Of a DNA stretch of 64,000 bases, positions 53,402-62,746 are shown piece by piece. Position numbers and translations under genes: made by a program. Where the stretch lies: NCBI RefSeq assembly GCF_019186805.1, contig NZ_CP066783.1:983501-1047500 (forward strand), given 5' to 3'. The notes under the pieces are model-generated. The model saw nothing but the letters and a program-made list of their open reading frames with translations. It made no database searches and was not told the origin of the DNA. This DNA is from Comamonas fluminis. GTDB taxonomy: Bacteria; Pseudomonadota; Gammaproteobacteria; Burkholderiales; Burkholderiaceae_C. Each line of letters opens with the position of its first letter. Positions within the stretch are counted from its first letter, which is position 1.

Positions 53402-54634
53402 TTAGTGTTCTGAAGCGTGGCGGCCAATTTCTGGCCAGTGGTGGTGCAGGTAAATCCAGGCAATCAGGCCAATCGTCATCATCAAGATCGAGCCAGTTGC
53501 AAGCAGCACGGTGGAATGCATGACCAGCGGGGCAATCACCCCTGCCACAAAGCCATTGGCCACCGAGCCGACCACGGCCTGTAGGGAGGAGGCGAGGCCC
53601 CGGCGTTCGGGGTGAATATCCAGCACCAGCAGCGTGACCACCGGCACCATCAAGGCCCAGCCGTAGGCAAACAGGCTGATGGGAATCAGCGCCCAGCTCA
53701 CATGCGCGGGCCAGATCATATTGGCCACCAGATTGATGATGGAGGTCAGGCACATGATGAGAAAGCCGTGACGGATCTGGCGCTTGGGCGGTATGCGCCC
53801 GGCTAGGCGCCCGCTGGTCCAACTGCCGGCCATGATGCCGCCGATGGTGGCGATGAAGAACCAGAAGAACTGCGTAGGCTCCAGGTGCAGCAGATCGCCC
53901 AGGAAAGACGGGGCGGATAGCAGGTAGAGGAACATGCCATTGAAGGGCACGCCGCTGGCCAGTGCCAGCAGCAGAAAGCGCGGGTCAGTCAGCAGCACGC
54001 CATAGCTTTGCATCAGGGGTTTGAAGCGAAAGGGCTGGCGCTTTTCCAGGGGTAGCGATTCAGGAAGGAATTTGATGTTGATGGCCCACAGTACAACGCC
54101 AACAACCGTCAGAAACCAGAACACGGCTTGCCAGCCCAGGTGCACAAACAGCCAGCCACCCATGACTGGTGCCAGTGCCGGGGCTACGCCAAAGAAGATG
54201 GTGATCTGGGCCATCAGGCCCTGAGCCTGCGCAGGCGGGAAGATGTCGCGCACGATGGCGCGTGAAACCACAATGCCAGCGCCGGTGGACAGGCCCTGCA
54301 GCGTGCGGAAAATCACCAGCTGGGTGATGTTTTGCGACATTGCGCAGCCTGCCGAGGCGATGGTGAACATCACCAGCCCCCAGAGAATGACGGGGCGCCG
54401 CCCGAAGCTGTCGGCCAGTGCTCCATGAAACAGGTTCATGAAGGCAAAGCCCAGCAGATAGGCAGACAGCGTCTGCTGCATCTCTATGGGCGTGGCGCCC
54501 AGGGCTTTGGCAATGCCCGAGAAGGCGGGAATATAAGTGTCAACCGAGAACGGCCCGAGCATGCCGAGAATGGCAAGCAGCATGGCCAATGTCCAACGCG
54601 GTCCGCGCCAGAACGTGGAGAGGTCGTTTTGCAT
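53402..54634 (-). CDS. Bcr/CflA family multidrug efflux MFS transporter
   Basis: The protein of 410 residues has twelve membrane segments and the DHA1 signature: LGPFSVDTYIPAFSGIAKALG near the start and ADSFGRRPVILWGL (motif A). The RTLQGLSTGAGIVVSRAIVRD segment is typical for Bcr/CflA exporters of bicyclomycin, sulfonamides or other drugs. I chose ATG 54634 (MQNDLSTFWR) by family length; the frame is open to 54697. It is a single gene; a dispersed repeat lies behind its stop. Confidence 0.9.
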   Translation of the reverse strand: MQNDLSTFWRGPRWTLAMLLAILGMLGPFSVDTYIPAFSGIAKALGATPIEMQQTLSAYLLGFAFMNLFHGALADSFGRRPVILWGLVMFTIASAGCAMSQNITQLVIFRTLQGLSTGAGIVVSRAIVRDIFPPAQAQGLMAQITIFFGVAPALAPVMGGWLFVHLGWQAVFWFLTVVGVVLWAINIKFLPESLPLEKRQPFRFKPLMQSYGVLLTDPRFLLLALASGVPFNGMFLYLLSAPSFLGDLLHLEPTQFFWFFIATIGGIMAGSWTSGRLAGRIPPKRQIRHGFLIMCLTSIINLVANMIWPAHVSWALIPISLFAYGWALMVPVVTLLVLDIHPERRGLASSLQAVVGSVANGFVAGVIAPLVMHSTVLLATGSILMMTIGLIAWIYLHHHWPEIGRHASEH

Positions 54635-54761
54635 GATCTGAATGGAGTGGGTGCAGGCGAGGAGGGCGTTGCTGCTGTCGCCTGACAATGCTTGCATGAT
54701 GCCTGATCATTGGGCACTTTCGTGTCAGCTCTGCTGCATTTGCGCAGGCAACTCTGCAAAC

Positions 54762-54795
54762 AAAAAAGCCAAAGTCCGTGAGAACTTTGGCTTTT
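54762..54795 (-). terminator. Terminator of the tRNA-Lys array
   Basis: On the minus strand AAAAGCCAAAGT and ACTTTGGCTTTT form a 12 bp stem ending in six T, 7 bp after the last tRNA. Confidence 0.9.
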
Positions 54796-54801
54796 GAATT
54801 T

Positions 54802-54877
54802 TGGTGGGCCCTGAGTGATTCGAACACTCGACCAACGGATTAAGAGTCCGCTGCTCTACCAACTGAGCTAAGAGCCC
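54802..54877 (-). tRNA. tRNA-Lys(CTT), copy 4 in transcription order
   Basis: The 76 base gene folds as a full cloverleaf: acceptor GGGCTCT/AGGGCCC, anticodon loop CTCTTAA giving CTT (reads AAG), T-loop GTTCGAATC, and an encoded CCA end. It is identical to the three other copies upstream in the array. Confidence 0.97.
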
Positions 54878-54925
54878 GCCGGATAAACCGGAGGTGTGAT
54901 CTGAAAAAACAGATCAGATAAATTT

Positions 54926-55001
54926 TGGTGGGCCCTGAGTGATTCGAACACTCGACCAACGGATTAAGAGTCCGCTGCTCTACCAACTGAGCTAAGAGCC
55001 C
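54926..55001 (-). tRNA. tRNA-Lys(CTT), copy 3
   Basis: Identical to the neighbouring copies, with encoded CCA. The 48 bp spacer to copy 4 contains CCGG-AAA-CCGG type dyads and an ATCTG/CAGAT stem. Confidence 0.97.
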
Positions 55002-55051
55002 GCCGGATAAACCGGAGGATCAACCTGAAAAAATCAGACCGAAGAAATTTT

Positions 55052-55127
55052 TGGTGGGCCCTGAGTGATTCGAACACTCGACCAACGGATTAAGAGTCCG
55101 CTGCTCTACCAACTGAGCTAAGAGCCC
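55052..55127 (-). tRNA. tRNA-Lys(CTT), copy 2
   Basis: Identical to the other copies, with encoded CCA. The 50 bp spacer to copy 3 is closely similar to the other spacers. Confidence 0.97.
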
Positions 55128-55180
55128 GCCGGAGTAAATCCGGAGGATCAATCTGATGAAAAACCAGACTGAAGAAATTT

Positions 55181-55256
55181 TGGTGGGCCCTGAGTGATTC
55201 GAACACTCGACCAACGGATTAAGAGTCCGCTGCTCTACCAACTGAGCTAAGAGCCC
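55181..55256 (-). tRNA. tRNA-Lys(CTT), copy 1 (first transcribed)
   Basis: Identical to the other copies, with encoded CCA. It is nearest to the promoter region, in which CATAAT on the minus strand (about 55293-55298) is a candidate -10. Confidence 0.97.
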
Positions 55257-55422
55257 CACACCACGCATGCGCTGCAAGCGAGACCGCAATTATGCGCTAA
55301 TTTTTAACGGCTTGCAGGAAAACCCGAGGTTTTTTATTGTCGCAGGGGTGCCCAGGGCCACGCGTGAGCCACTTTGGGGTTGCGGCCCGATGCAGAGAGC
55401 AGGTGCTGTGGCTCTGTGATGC

Positions 55423-56304
55423 TCAATCCAGCGCGTTGCGACGCTGCAATTCCACGTACAGGCCGGACTGATCCAGATCGCCCAGACCGTTTTTGACGCC
55501 TTCTGCGTACAGCTCTTCCAGCAGGTCGGTAATAGGCGCGCTAAAGCCGATTTCATCGGCCGTGGCCATGGCGTTACGCATGTCCTTGAGCTGCACCGTC
55601 ATGCGTCCGCGCGGTGCGAAGTCGTGGTTGACCATGCGTTCGCCATGCACTTGCAGAATGCGGCTGTCCGCAAAGCCGCCAGAGATAGCTTCGCGCACCT
55701 TGGCTGGGTCCGCGCCACCGCGCTCGGCCAGCAGCAAGGCCTCGGCCACCGCGCCGATGGTGATGCCCACAATCATCTGATTCGCCAGTTTGGCGAGCTG
55801 GCCTGCGCCATGCGGACCTACGTGGGTGCTGCGGCCCAGGGCGGCAAACACGGGTTGAGCACGCTCGAAATCTGCGGCTTCACCGCCCGCCATAATGGCC
55901 AGCGTGCCAGCTTCCGCGCCCAGCGTGCCACCGGAGACCGGTGCGTCCAGATGCTGCACGCCCAGGGCTTGCAACTTCGCCGCATGCTCGCGTGCTTCGC
56001 GCGGCTGGATGGAGGCCATGTCGATGAATAGCGCGCCCTTGGGCATGGCTTCGGCCACGCCCAGGTTGAACAGCACATCGCCCACAATGGCGCCGTTTTC
56101 CAGCAGGCTCACAGCAAAGTCCACGCCGCGCACGGCATTGGCTGCGATGTCATGAATAGCCACACCATCAGCGGCCAGTGGCTCGGCCTTGGCGCGGGTA
56201 CGGTTCCAGGCATGCACTTCGTGCCCCGCCTGCGCCAGTCGGCGTGCCATGGGCAGGCCCATCATGCCGGTGCCCAGAACGGCGATTTTCAATCCAGTGC
56301 TCAT
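55423..56304 (-). CDS. NAD(P)-dependent beta-hydroxyacid dehydrogenase
   Basis: The 293-residue protein belongs to the 3-hydroxyisobutyrate dehydrogenase / tartronate semialdehyde reductase family. The Rossmann loop [13 protein letters not shown] begins at residue 11, the substrate loop [14 protein letters not shown] at 120, and the catalytic Lys172 lies in [11 protein letters not shown]. Substrate cannot be decided: 2-hydroxy-3-oxopropionate, hydroxyisobutyrate or a related acid are possible. It is a single gene. The tRNA array is downstream on the same strand. Confidence 0.88.
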   Translation of the reverse strand: MSTGLKIAVLGTGMMGLPMARRLAQAGHEVHAWNRTRAKAEPLAADGVAIHDIAANAVRGVDFAVSLLENGAIVGDVLFNLGVAEAMPKGALFIDMASIQPREAREHAAKLQALGVQHLDAPVSGGTLGAEAGTLAIMAGGEAADFERAQPVFAALGRSTHVGPHGAGQLAKLANQMIVGITIGAVAEALLLAERGGADPAKVREAISGGFADSRILQVHGERMVNHDFAPRGRMTVQLKDMRNAMATADEIGFSAPITDLLEELYAEGVKNGLGDLDQSGLYVELQRRNALD

Positions 56305-56411
56305 TGCATTGTTTCCTTGGAATTTTTATGAATGGGCACATGCTAAAGCCAGATGGCCTGTGCAATCGCTGGTGAGAGCACAGATCAGTTGTGCGCAGGT
56401 GATGCAGAAAC

Positions 56412-56448
56412 AACAAGGGCAGCCGAAGCTGCCCTTGATGCTTTTTTT
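56412..56448. terminator. Terminator between guaC and the dehydrogenase gene
   Basis: CAAGGGCAGC, CGAA loop, GCTGCCCTTG form a perfect 10 bp stem. On the minus strand it is followed by TTGTTTC, so it ends guaC. Confidence 0.75.
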
Positions 56449-56486
56449 GGAGGTTCACCTTTGCGCTGGTGAGTGCGCTTGCGCGT

Positions 56487-57464
56487 TTACATCAGCAGGT
56501 GTTCTCCTGCGTTGTCGCCGCCCAGGATCACGTAGTTCACCTTGCGGATGTCCATGAGCTTGGTGCCGCCAGCGTAGCTGATGGAGGACTGGGTGTCTTG
56601 CTGCATTTCGATCAGCGTGTTCATCAGCGGGCCCTTGACGGGTTCCAGAATGCGCTTGCCTTCGACGTGCTTGTACTCGCCCTTGTTGAAGTCCGAAGCC
56701 GAGCCGTAGTATTCCTTGAACAGCTTGCCATCGACTTCCACCGTCTTGCCGGGCGATTCTTCGTGACCAGCAAACAGCGAGCCAATCATGATCATGGTGG
56801 CGCCAAAGCGGATGCTCTTGGCAATGTCGCCGTGGCTGCGAATGCCGCCGTCCGCAATGATGGGCTTGGTGGCCACGCGAGCGCACCACTTCAGCGCCGA
56901 CAGCTGCCAGCCGCCTGTGCCAAAGCCAGTCTTGAGTTTGGTGATGCACACCTTGCCGGGGCCCACGCCCACCTTGGTTGCGTCGGCGCCCCAGTTCTCC
57001 AGGTCGATCACGGCCTCGGGCGTTGCCACGTTGCCAGCGATCACGAACGCTGCAGGAATTTTTTCCTTCAGGTAGGCGATCATGTTTTTCACGCTGTCGG
57101 CATGGCCGTGGGCAATGTCGATGGTGATGTATTCGGGGCAGATGCCGTCGGCGACAAAGCGATCGACGGTGTCGTAGTCAGGTTGCTTCACGCCCAGCGA
57201 GATCGAGGCGAACAGGCCTTGCGACTGCATGGACTTGGTGAAAGCCACGTTGTCGATGTCAAAACGGTGCATCACATAGAAGAAACCGTTTTGTGCCAGA
57301 AAAGTACAGATCTTCTCGTCCACCACCGTCTTCATGTTGGCGGGCACGACCGGCATCTTGAAGGTGCGGTTGCCCAGCTGCACGCTGGTGTCACATTCCG
57401 AACGGCTTTCCACGTGGCACTTACGGGGAAGCAGAAGAATGTTGTCGTAGTCGAAGATTTCCAT
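56487..57464 (-). CDS. guaC: GMP reductase
   Basis: The 325-residue enzyme deaminates GMP reductively to IMP with NADPH. It has the IMPDH/GMPR barrel without CBS domains: [18 protein letters not shown] at the start, catalytic Cys173 in [26 protein letters not shown] and the flap [20 protein letters not shown]. The length and Cys region place it in the bacterial GuaC2-type. It is monocistronic, preceded by a 240 bp region. No purine riboswitch is seen. Confidence 0.94.
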   Translation of the reverse strand: MEIFDYDNILLLPRKCHVESRSECDTSVQLGNRTFKMPVVPANMKTVVDEKICTFLAQNGFFYVMHRFDIDNVAFTKSMQSQGLFASISLGVKQPDYDTVDRFVADGICPEYITIDIAHGHADSVKNMIAYLKEKIPAAFVIAGNVATPEAVIDLENWGADATKVGVGPGKVCITKLKTGFGTGGWQLSALKWCARVATKPIIADGGIRSHGDIAKSIRFGATMIMIGSLFAGHEESPGKTVEVDGKLFKEYYGSASDFNKGEYKHVEGKRILEPVKGPLMNTLIEMQQDTQSSISYAGGTKLMDIRKVNYVILGGDNAGEHLLM

Positions 57465-57585
57465 GGTTCCAAGCTCCGGAAAAGGTCACGGTGGGAATCT
57501 CACCCACCTCAATTTTCAAGGATAGGCGCTTGGCTTGGAGACCGGCTTTTGGCAGCGCTGCCACTCATGGAGTTAAGCAGCGGGC

Positions 57586-57620
57586 AAAAAAAACCGGACC
57601 TCAAAAAACTTGGGCCCGGT
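57586..57620 (-). terminator. Terminator of the TetR gene
   Basis: On the minus strand ACCGGGCC and GGTCCGGT-type arms (with mismatches) are followed by eight T. It lies about 90 bp after the TetR stop. Confidence 0.6.
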
Positions 57621-57707
57621 GATTGATTGTATACGGTGCAGCGTGGATGTGCTGGCAACCACGCTCTTATGAGGACTATAAGGAAATTCTTATAGCCTTC
57701 GATGGGC

Positions 57708-58316
57708 TTAGTGCTCCGGGCCATAGGCGCGCAAAAAAGTGTCCACGGCCCGGTCAGTGCACTGCGCAATTTCATCAGCCGTGGGGGCGGGCTGGTGCTG
57801 GAACATGAAGCGCGGCAGCAATTCGGACTCCAGCAGTGCCAGCAACTGGTGCAGCATCACTTCACCATCGGCATGGCGCAGCTGCTTGCGTTGCATGGAT
57901 TGCTGGAGAAACTCCACCACGATGGCGTTGCCGCGTGCGGGGCCCATCTCCCAGCAGCGCTGGCCGATATTGGAACGCGCACCTTCAGCCACCAGCAGGC
58001 GGCGCACGGCCATCACATCGGCGGAATAAAGCAGGCCGAGAAAGCGTTTGCCAAAGTTGCGCAGCGTCTGGCTCACATCGTCCCCCGACGTCTGCAGAGA
58101 CAGCATGGTGTGCTGAAACTCGGCTTCCGAGGCCTGAAACATGACCTCCAGAAACAGCGCTTCCTTGGACTCGAAATAGTTGTAGAGCGTGGCCTTGGAG
58201 CCGCCAAGCCGTGTGCAGATTTCGGACATGGACGCACGCTCAAAGCCCAGCTCGCCAAAGGCGGCGGCTGCCACATCAATGATGGCTTGTCGCTTTTCTT
58301 CCGTCTTGGTGCGCAT
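57708..58316 (-). CDS. TetR-family repressor of the efflux operon
   Basis: The 202-residue protein has an N-terminal TetR helix-turn-helix (RQAIIDVAAAAFGELGFERA then SKATLYNYFESKEALF) and a C-terminal ligand domain of the AcrR_C/TetR_C_7 kind. I chose ATG 58316 (MRTKTEEKRQ); the open frame upstream would run over the divergent promoter. The divergent tripartite efflux operon starts 106 bp away and a palindrome overlaps its promoter, so local repression relieved by a drug is likely. Confidence 0.92.
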   Translation of the reverse strand: MRTKTEEKRQAIIDVAAAAFGELGFERASMSEICTRLGGSKATLYNYFESKEALFLEVMFQASEAEFQHTMLSLQTSGDDVSQTLRNFGKRFLGLLYSADVMAVRRLLVAEGARSNIGQRCWEMGPARGNAIVVEFLQQSMQRKQLRHADGEVMLHQLLALLESELLPRFMFQHQPAPTADEIAQCTDRAVDTFLRAYGPEH

Positions 58317-58356
58317 GGGGCGAAATGTCCTTGAGTCTGGGCAATGTCTTTCAGTG

Positions 58357-58370
58357 TATCGCTTGCGATA
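58357..58370. promoter_or_regulatory. Short palindrome in the TetR/efflux divergent region
   Basis: TATCGC-TT-GCGATA is a perfect 6 bp dyad. Its right arm overlaps the candidate -35 element. Confidence 0.45.
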
Positions 58371-58407
58371 TGAAGTGCTGAAAACATATACTGAACCGTA
58401 CAGTTCA
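58363..58407 (+). promoter_or_regulatory. Promoter and operator of the efflux operon
   Basis: TTGCGA (58363-58368), spacer 18, TATACT (58387-58392), followed directly by TGAAC-N6-GTTCA (58392-58407). The dyad covers the expected start of transcription, 15 bp before the start codon of the OMF gene, as for a repressor site. Confidence 0.6.
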
Positions 58408-58422
58408 TTATTAGAGTATTTC

Positions 58423-59922
58423 ATGACATCACGCATAGCATCTGCGTTGGGGAGGGGGCCGCGTGCGCGTGGCAGTTGGTGGGTGTGGAGTCTGCCGCTG
58501 CTGGTGGCCGCTTGCGCACAGGTTCCGGAATGGGAAGGAAAGGCGCAGTTGTCCCAGTCCATGCCAGAGCAATTGCAGGCCACCCAGGGCGCCGCACAGA
58601 TGGCCTGGCCGCAGGAGCAATGGTGGCAGCGTTATGGTGATGCGCAACTGAACGAATTGATTGAACAGGCCTTGCAGGGCGCACCGGATATGGCTGCGGC
58701 CGCCGCCCGCGTGCAGCAGGCCAGAGCCATGCTGGGAGTGAGCGAATCGGCCAGCGCACCGCAGATATCGGCACGGGCATCAGCTACGCAAGACAAGCTC
58801 AGCTACAACCACCTGACCCCTGAGGCTTTCACGCCACGCGGCATGAATGACTATGGTCGCGCAACGCTGGACATGAGCTGGTCGCTGGACTTCTGGGGCA
58901 AGCAGCGAGCCGCGGTGGCCGCTGCCGCAGGAGAGCTGGCGGCGCGTGAGGCCGACGCCGCGCAGGCGCGTTTGCTGCTGTCCAGCAATGTGGCCATGGC
59001 CTATGCGCAGTTGCTGCGACTGGCGGCCAATGAGCAGACGCTGCAGCAGTCGCTGAAAGTGCGCCAGGCCACGGCAGACCTGTTTGCCCAGCGCTATGCC
59101 AATGGCCTGGAAAACCAGGGCGGTGTGCACAGTGCCAATGCGCGGTTGGCCGCAGCGCGGGCCGAGCTGGCGCAGATGCAGGAGCAGGTAGCCCTGCAGC
59201 GCAACGGCATTGCAGCCTTGATGGGCGCAAGCCCTGATCGTGGAAGCAGCATCAAGGTCGATGCAAAACGACTGCAAGCACCTTGGCGCCAGCAATGGGC
59301 GTTGCCCGATCAGATTCCCGCCAATCTGCTGGGCCGCAGGCCAGACGTGGTGGCAGCCCGTTTGCAGGCGCAGGCGCTGGAGTCTCGTGTCGCCTCCAAG
59401 CAGGCCGAGTTCTATCCCGATGTGAATCTGAGCGCCTTTGTTGGGGTGCAGTCGCTGGGGCTTGATATGTTGACCAAGAGCGGCTCCAGCATTGCCAGCA
59501 TTGGCCCGGCCATCAGCCTGCCGATCTTCAACGGTGGTCGCCTGCGCTTCGAGCTGGGCGCGGCGCGTGCCCGCTATGACGAGGCCGTGGCCCAGTACCG
59601 CAGCACGCTCAACCGGGCGCTGCAGGAAGTGGCAGACAACGCCACCAGCCAGCGTGCGCTGCAGCAACAGCTGGATGCCATGCAGCAGGCCGTCAACGCC
59701 GCCACGGAGGCGCATCGCGTGGCTCGCAACCGCTATGAGGGTGGGCTGGCGCGTTACCTCGATGTGCTGTCTGCGGAAGACCAGCTACTGGCCAGCGTGC
59801 GTCAGCTGGTGGATGTGCAGTCGCGAGCGCTGACGCTGGATATTGGCCTGCACCGCGCACTGGGTGGCGGCTGGAGCGAAGCCAGCGGCAAGGCCGACAT
59901 CAAGACATCGGGCCAGGCCTGA
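58423..59922 (+). CDS. Outer-membrane efflux lipoprotein (NodT/OprM type)
   Basis: The 499-residue protein is the outer-membrane channel of a tripartite drug pump. The signal peptide ends with lipobox LLVAAC, giving lipidated Cys31. The RYGDAQLNELIEQAL and AQRYANGLENQGG segments and the repeated coiled-coil halves are typical of NodT family channels. ATG 58423 is chosen for its lipobox position; the frame is open from 58189. It is first in the operon before EmrA-like (36 bp) and EmrB-like (7 bp) genes. Confidence 0.94.
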   Translation: MTSRIASALGRGPRARGSWWVWSLPLLVAACAQVPEWEGKAQLSQSMPEQLQATQGAAQMAWPQEQWWQRYGDAQLNELIEQALQGAPDMAAAAARVQQARAMLGVSESASAPQISARASATQDKLSYNHLTPEAFTPRGMNDYGRATLDMSWSLDFWGKQRAAVAAAAGELAAREADAAQARLLLSSNVAMAYAQLLRLAANEQTLQQSLKVRQATADLFAQRYANGLENQGGVHSANARLAAARAELAQMQEQVALQRNGIAALMGASPDRGSSIKVDAKRLQAPWRQQWALPDQIPANLLGRRPDVVAARLQAQALESRVASKQAEFYPDVNLSAFVGVQSLGLDMLTKSGSSIASIGPAISLPIFNGGRLRFELGAARARYDEAVAQYRSTLNRALQEVADNATSQRALQQQLDAMQQAVNAATEAHRVARNRYEGGLARYLDVLSAEDQLLASVRQLVDVQSRALTLDIGLHRALGGGWSEASGKADIKTSGQA

Positions 59923-59958
59923 ATTCCCCTCAAGAACTGAATTTTTCCAAGGTTTTGT

Positions 59959-61155
59959 ATGACTGAAAACGCTTCTTCCGTGAGCGAAAATCCTGCTGTC
60001 CGTGAACAGCGTCGCAACAAATTGCTGGTGGCTCTGGCGGGTGTGGTGGTGCTGGGCGGTGCGGTGGCAGGGGCCTATTGGTGGCTGCATGCCTCGAACT
60101 TTGTCTCGACCGACAACGCTTATGCGGCTGTTGAAGTGGCCCAGGTCACACCATCGATTGGCGGCACAGTGCTGGAGGTCATGGTCAAAGACACGCAAAG
60201 TGTGAAAAAGGGCGATGTGCTGGTGCGTATTGACCCGACAGACGCCAGGCTGGCGTTGGCCCAGGCTGAGGCTGAACTGGCCCGCGCCACACGCCGCGTG
60301 AAGGGCTATGTGGCCAATGACGGTGGGCTCAAGGCACAGGTCAGCGCCCGTGAGGCCGACGAAAAGCGTGCCGCAGCACAACTGCTGGCAGCGCAGGCCG
60401 ATATGGAGCGAGCCACGATTGATCTCAAGCGCCGCGAAGTGCTGGCCAAGAGTGGTTCTGTATCCGGCGAAGAGCTGACGCAGGCGCAAAACGCGTTTGC
60501 AGCGGCCCGGGCGCAACTGGCATCGGCCGTGGCCGCACAGGCTCAGGCCAAAGCCAACCGTGAAGCCGCCGTGGGTGCCAAGCAGGTCAATGCCACCTTG
60601 ATTGAAGGGGCCGATGCCGACACCAATCCCGAAGTGCTGCTGGCAATGGCCAGACGCGATCAGGCGCAGGTGGAACTGGGGCGCACCACAGTGCTGGCGC
60701 CGGTGGATGGTGTGGTGGCCAAGCGCAGTGTGCAAATTGGCCAGCGTGTGCAGGCAGGCGCTGCGCTGATGGCCGTGGTGCCTGTTCAGCAGATGTATGT
60801 GGACGCCAATTTCAAGGAAGGCCAGCTTGGCAAGGTGCGCGTGGGCCAGCAGGTGGAGCTGCAGTCTGATCTGTACGGCAGCGACGTGAAGTACAAGGGC
60901 CAGGTGGTGGGCTTCAGCGGTGGCTCAGGCTCTGCGTTTGCGGCCATTCCGGCGCAGAACGCGACGGGCAACTGGATCAAGGTGGTGCAGCGCCTGCCGG
61001 TGCGCATTCAGCTTGATGCTGCCGAGCTTGCGCAGCACCCGCTGCGTGTGGGGCTTTCCATGCATGTGACCGTGGATACACGCACTGGCCCGGCCAAGGC
61101 AGAGGGCGTGGCCCAAGCACAAGCCCAAACCAAAACCCCTGCAACTGCGCAGTGA
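59959..61155 (+). CDS. EmrA-type membrane fusion protein
   Basis: The 398-residue periplasmic adaptor (HlyD family) has one membrane segment at about residues 22-44, then the EmrA signature FVSTDNAYAAVEVAQV, a lipoyl-like half motif, a long coiled-coil hairpin (about 95-210) and the second half with TTVLAPVDGVVAKRSVQIGQ. It links the inner-membrane EmrB-like pump to the outer-membrane channel. The C-terminal tail is Gln/Ala/Thr rich. Confidence 0.94.
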   Translation: MTENASSVSENPAVREQRRNKLLVALAGVVVLGGAVAGAYWWLHASNFVSTDNAYAAVEVAQVTPSIGGTVLEVMVKDTQSVKKGDVLVRIDPTDARLALAQAEAELARATRRVKGYVANDGGLKAQVSAREADEKRAAAQLLAAQADMERATIDLKRREVLAKSGSVSGEELTQAQNAFAAARAQLASAVAAQAQAKANREAAVGAKQVNATLIEGADADTNPEVLLAMARRDQAQVELGRTTVLAPVDGVVAKRSVQIGQRVQAGAALMAVVPVQQMYVDANFKEGQLGKVRVGQQVELQSDLYGSDVKYKGQVVGFSGGSGSAFAAIPAQNATGNWIKVVQRLPVRIQLDAAELAQHPLRVGLSMHVTVDTRTGPAKAEGVAQAQAQTKTPATAQ

Positions 61156-61162
61156 GCTTGCC

Positions 61163-62731
61163 ATGAGTGAACTCAAGGCAAATGCCGATGCGCCCGCCGT
61201 GGCCATGGCGCCGGGCATGGTGCCGCTAACGGGCGGCACGCTATGGCTGGCGGCGCTGGTGCTGGCGGCGGCCAACTTCATGGCCGTGCTGGATATGACG
61301 GTGGCCAATGTCTCTGTGCCCAGCATTGCAGGCAATCTGGGTGCAACCACCAGCCAGGGCACCTGGGTCATCACCAGCTACGCCGTGGCCGAGGCCATTA
61401 CCGTGCCGCTGACCGGCTGGCTGGCCGCACGCTTTGGCGCGGTGCGCGTTTTTGCCACGGCCATGGGCTTGTTTGGTCTGGCTTCAATGCTGTGCGGCTT
61501 GGCCAATTCGCTGGGCATGCTGGTATTTGCACGCATCTTGCAAGGCCTGGCCGGTGGCCCGCTGATGCCGCTTTCCCAATCGCTGCTGCTGCGTATCTTC
61601 CCAACGCGAATGGCACCTGCGGCCATTGGTCTGTGGTCCATGACCACGCTGATTGCCCCCGTGCTGGGCCCCATCGTGGGCGGCTGGATTTGCGATGAAT
61701 ACACCTGGCACTGGATCTTCCTGATCAATATTCCGGTGGCGCTGGTGTGTGCATTTGCGGTCTGGCATCTGGTCAAGCGCTATGAGCAACCGCTGCTCAA
61801 GAACCCCATTGATACCGTGGGCCTGATTTTGCTCATCGTCTGGGTGGGTTCGCTGCAGCTGATGCTGGACGAAGGCAAGAACCTGGACTGGTTTGCCTCG
61901 CCCATGATCGTGGCGCTGGCTGTGGTGGCCGTGGTGGGCTTTGCGGCTTTCATGATCTGGGAGCTGCACGCTGAGCACCCGATTGTGGATTTGCGCGTGT
62001 TCCGGCATCGTGGCTTTTCCATGGCGGTGCTCACCATCAGCTTGGCGTTTGCAGCCTTCTTTGCCGTCAACGTGCTCACGCCGCTATGGTTGCAGAGCTT
62101 TATGGGCTACACAGCCACACTGGCGGGGCTGGTGACGGCGTGGACGGGGCTGTTTGCGCTGTTTGTCGCGCCTGCGGCTGCCGGTCTTTCCGCCAAGGTG
62201 GACCCGCGCCGTCTGATTTTTGGCGGCGTGTTCTGGATGGGGCTGATTACCTTCTGGCGTGCGTTTGCCAATACCGATATGGGCTATTGGGATATCGCCT
62301 TACCACTGATGTTCATGGGCTTTGGACTGCCGTTCTTCTTCATTCCGACCACAGGGCTGGCACTGGCCAGTGTGGAGCCGCATGAGATGGACAACGCAGC
62401 CGGGTTGATGAATTTCTTGCGAACCTTGTCGGGCGCTGCTGCGGTCTCCATCGTCAACACCGCCTGGGAAAACGGCACCACGCGCAATCATGCCGAACTG
62501 GTGGGGCTGAGTGACCCGGGGGGCGAGGTGCTGCAAGGCATGCAGCAATCAGGCATGAGTGCAGATGCGGCGCTCTCGGCCTTCGATCACCTGCTCACCA
62601 GCCAGAGCGTGATGCTGGCGACCAACCACATCATGTTCATCATTGCAGCGGGCTTTGTGCTGGCAGCCAGTGTGATCTGGCTGGCACCCAAGCCCACTCG
62701 TGTGGTGGAGCCGGGAGCAGGCGGGCACTGA
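61163..62731 (+). CDS. EmrB-type MFS drug exporter (DHA2, 14 TM)
   Basis: The 522-residue inner-membrane proton antiporter has fourteen hydrophobic segments. FMAVLDMTVANVSVPSIAG, QGTWVITSYAVAEAITVPLTG and LGPIVGGWICDEYTWHWIF are DHA2/EmrB signatures. It is coupled to the adaptor gene by a 7 bp gap. The operon is controlled by the divergent TetR gene. Substrates, often hydrophobic uncouplers or antibiotics, cannot be predicted. Confidence 0.95.
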   Translation: MSELKANADAPAVAMAPGMVPLTGGTLWLAALVLAAANFMAVLDMTVANVSVPSIAGNLGATTSQGTWVITSYAVAEAITVPLTGWLAARFGAVRVFATAMGLFGLASMLCGLANSLGMLVFARILQGLAGGPLMPLSQSLLLRIFPTRMAPAAIGLWSMTTLIAPVLGPIVGGWICDEYTWHWIFLINIPVALVCAFAVWHLVKRYEQPLLKNPIDTVGLILLIVWVGSLQLMLDEGKNLDWFASPMIVALAVVAVVGFAAFMIWELHAEHPIVDLRVFRHRGFSMAVLTISLAFAAFFAVNVLTPLWLQSFMGYTATLAGLVTAWTGLFALFVAPAAAGLSAKVDPRRLIFGGVFWMGLITFWRAFANTDMGYWDIALPLMFMGFGLPFFFIPTTGLALASVEPHEMDNAAGLMNFLRTLSGAAAVSIVNTAWENGTTRNHAELVGLSDPGGEVLQGMQQSGMSADAALSAFDHLLTSQSVMLATNHIMFIIAAGFVLAASVIWLAPKPTRVVEPGAGGH

Positions 62732-62746
62732 TAGTAGTTGCTGCTT

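Noticed and set aside
54802..55256. Regularly spaced repeats suggesting a CRISPR array
   Set aside because: The repeats are 76 bp tRNA genes with a period of about 125 bp and similar, not unique, spacers; no cas gene is near.
55020..55289. 89-codon frame with repeated LLAQLVEQRTLNPLVE segments
   Set aside because: This is a well-known false translation of tRNA genes; it lies entirely over the tRNA-Lys array.
57465..57707. Possible purine riboswitch upstream of guaC
   Set aside because: The region contains a terminator of the TetR gene and some G/C dyads, but no conserved three-way junction core.
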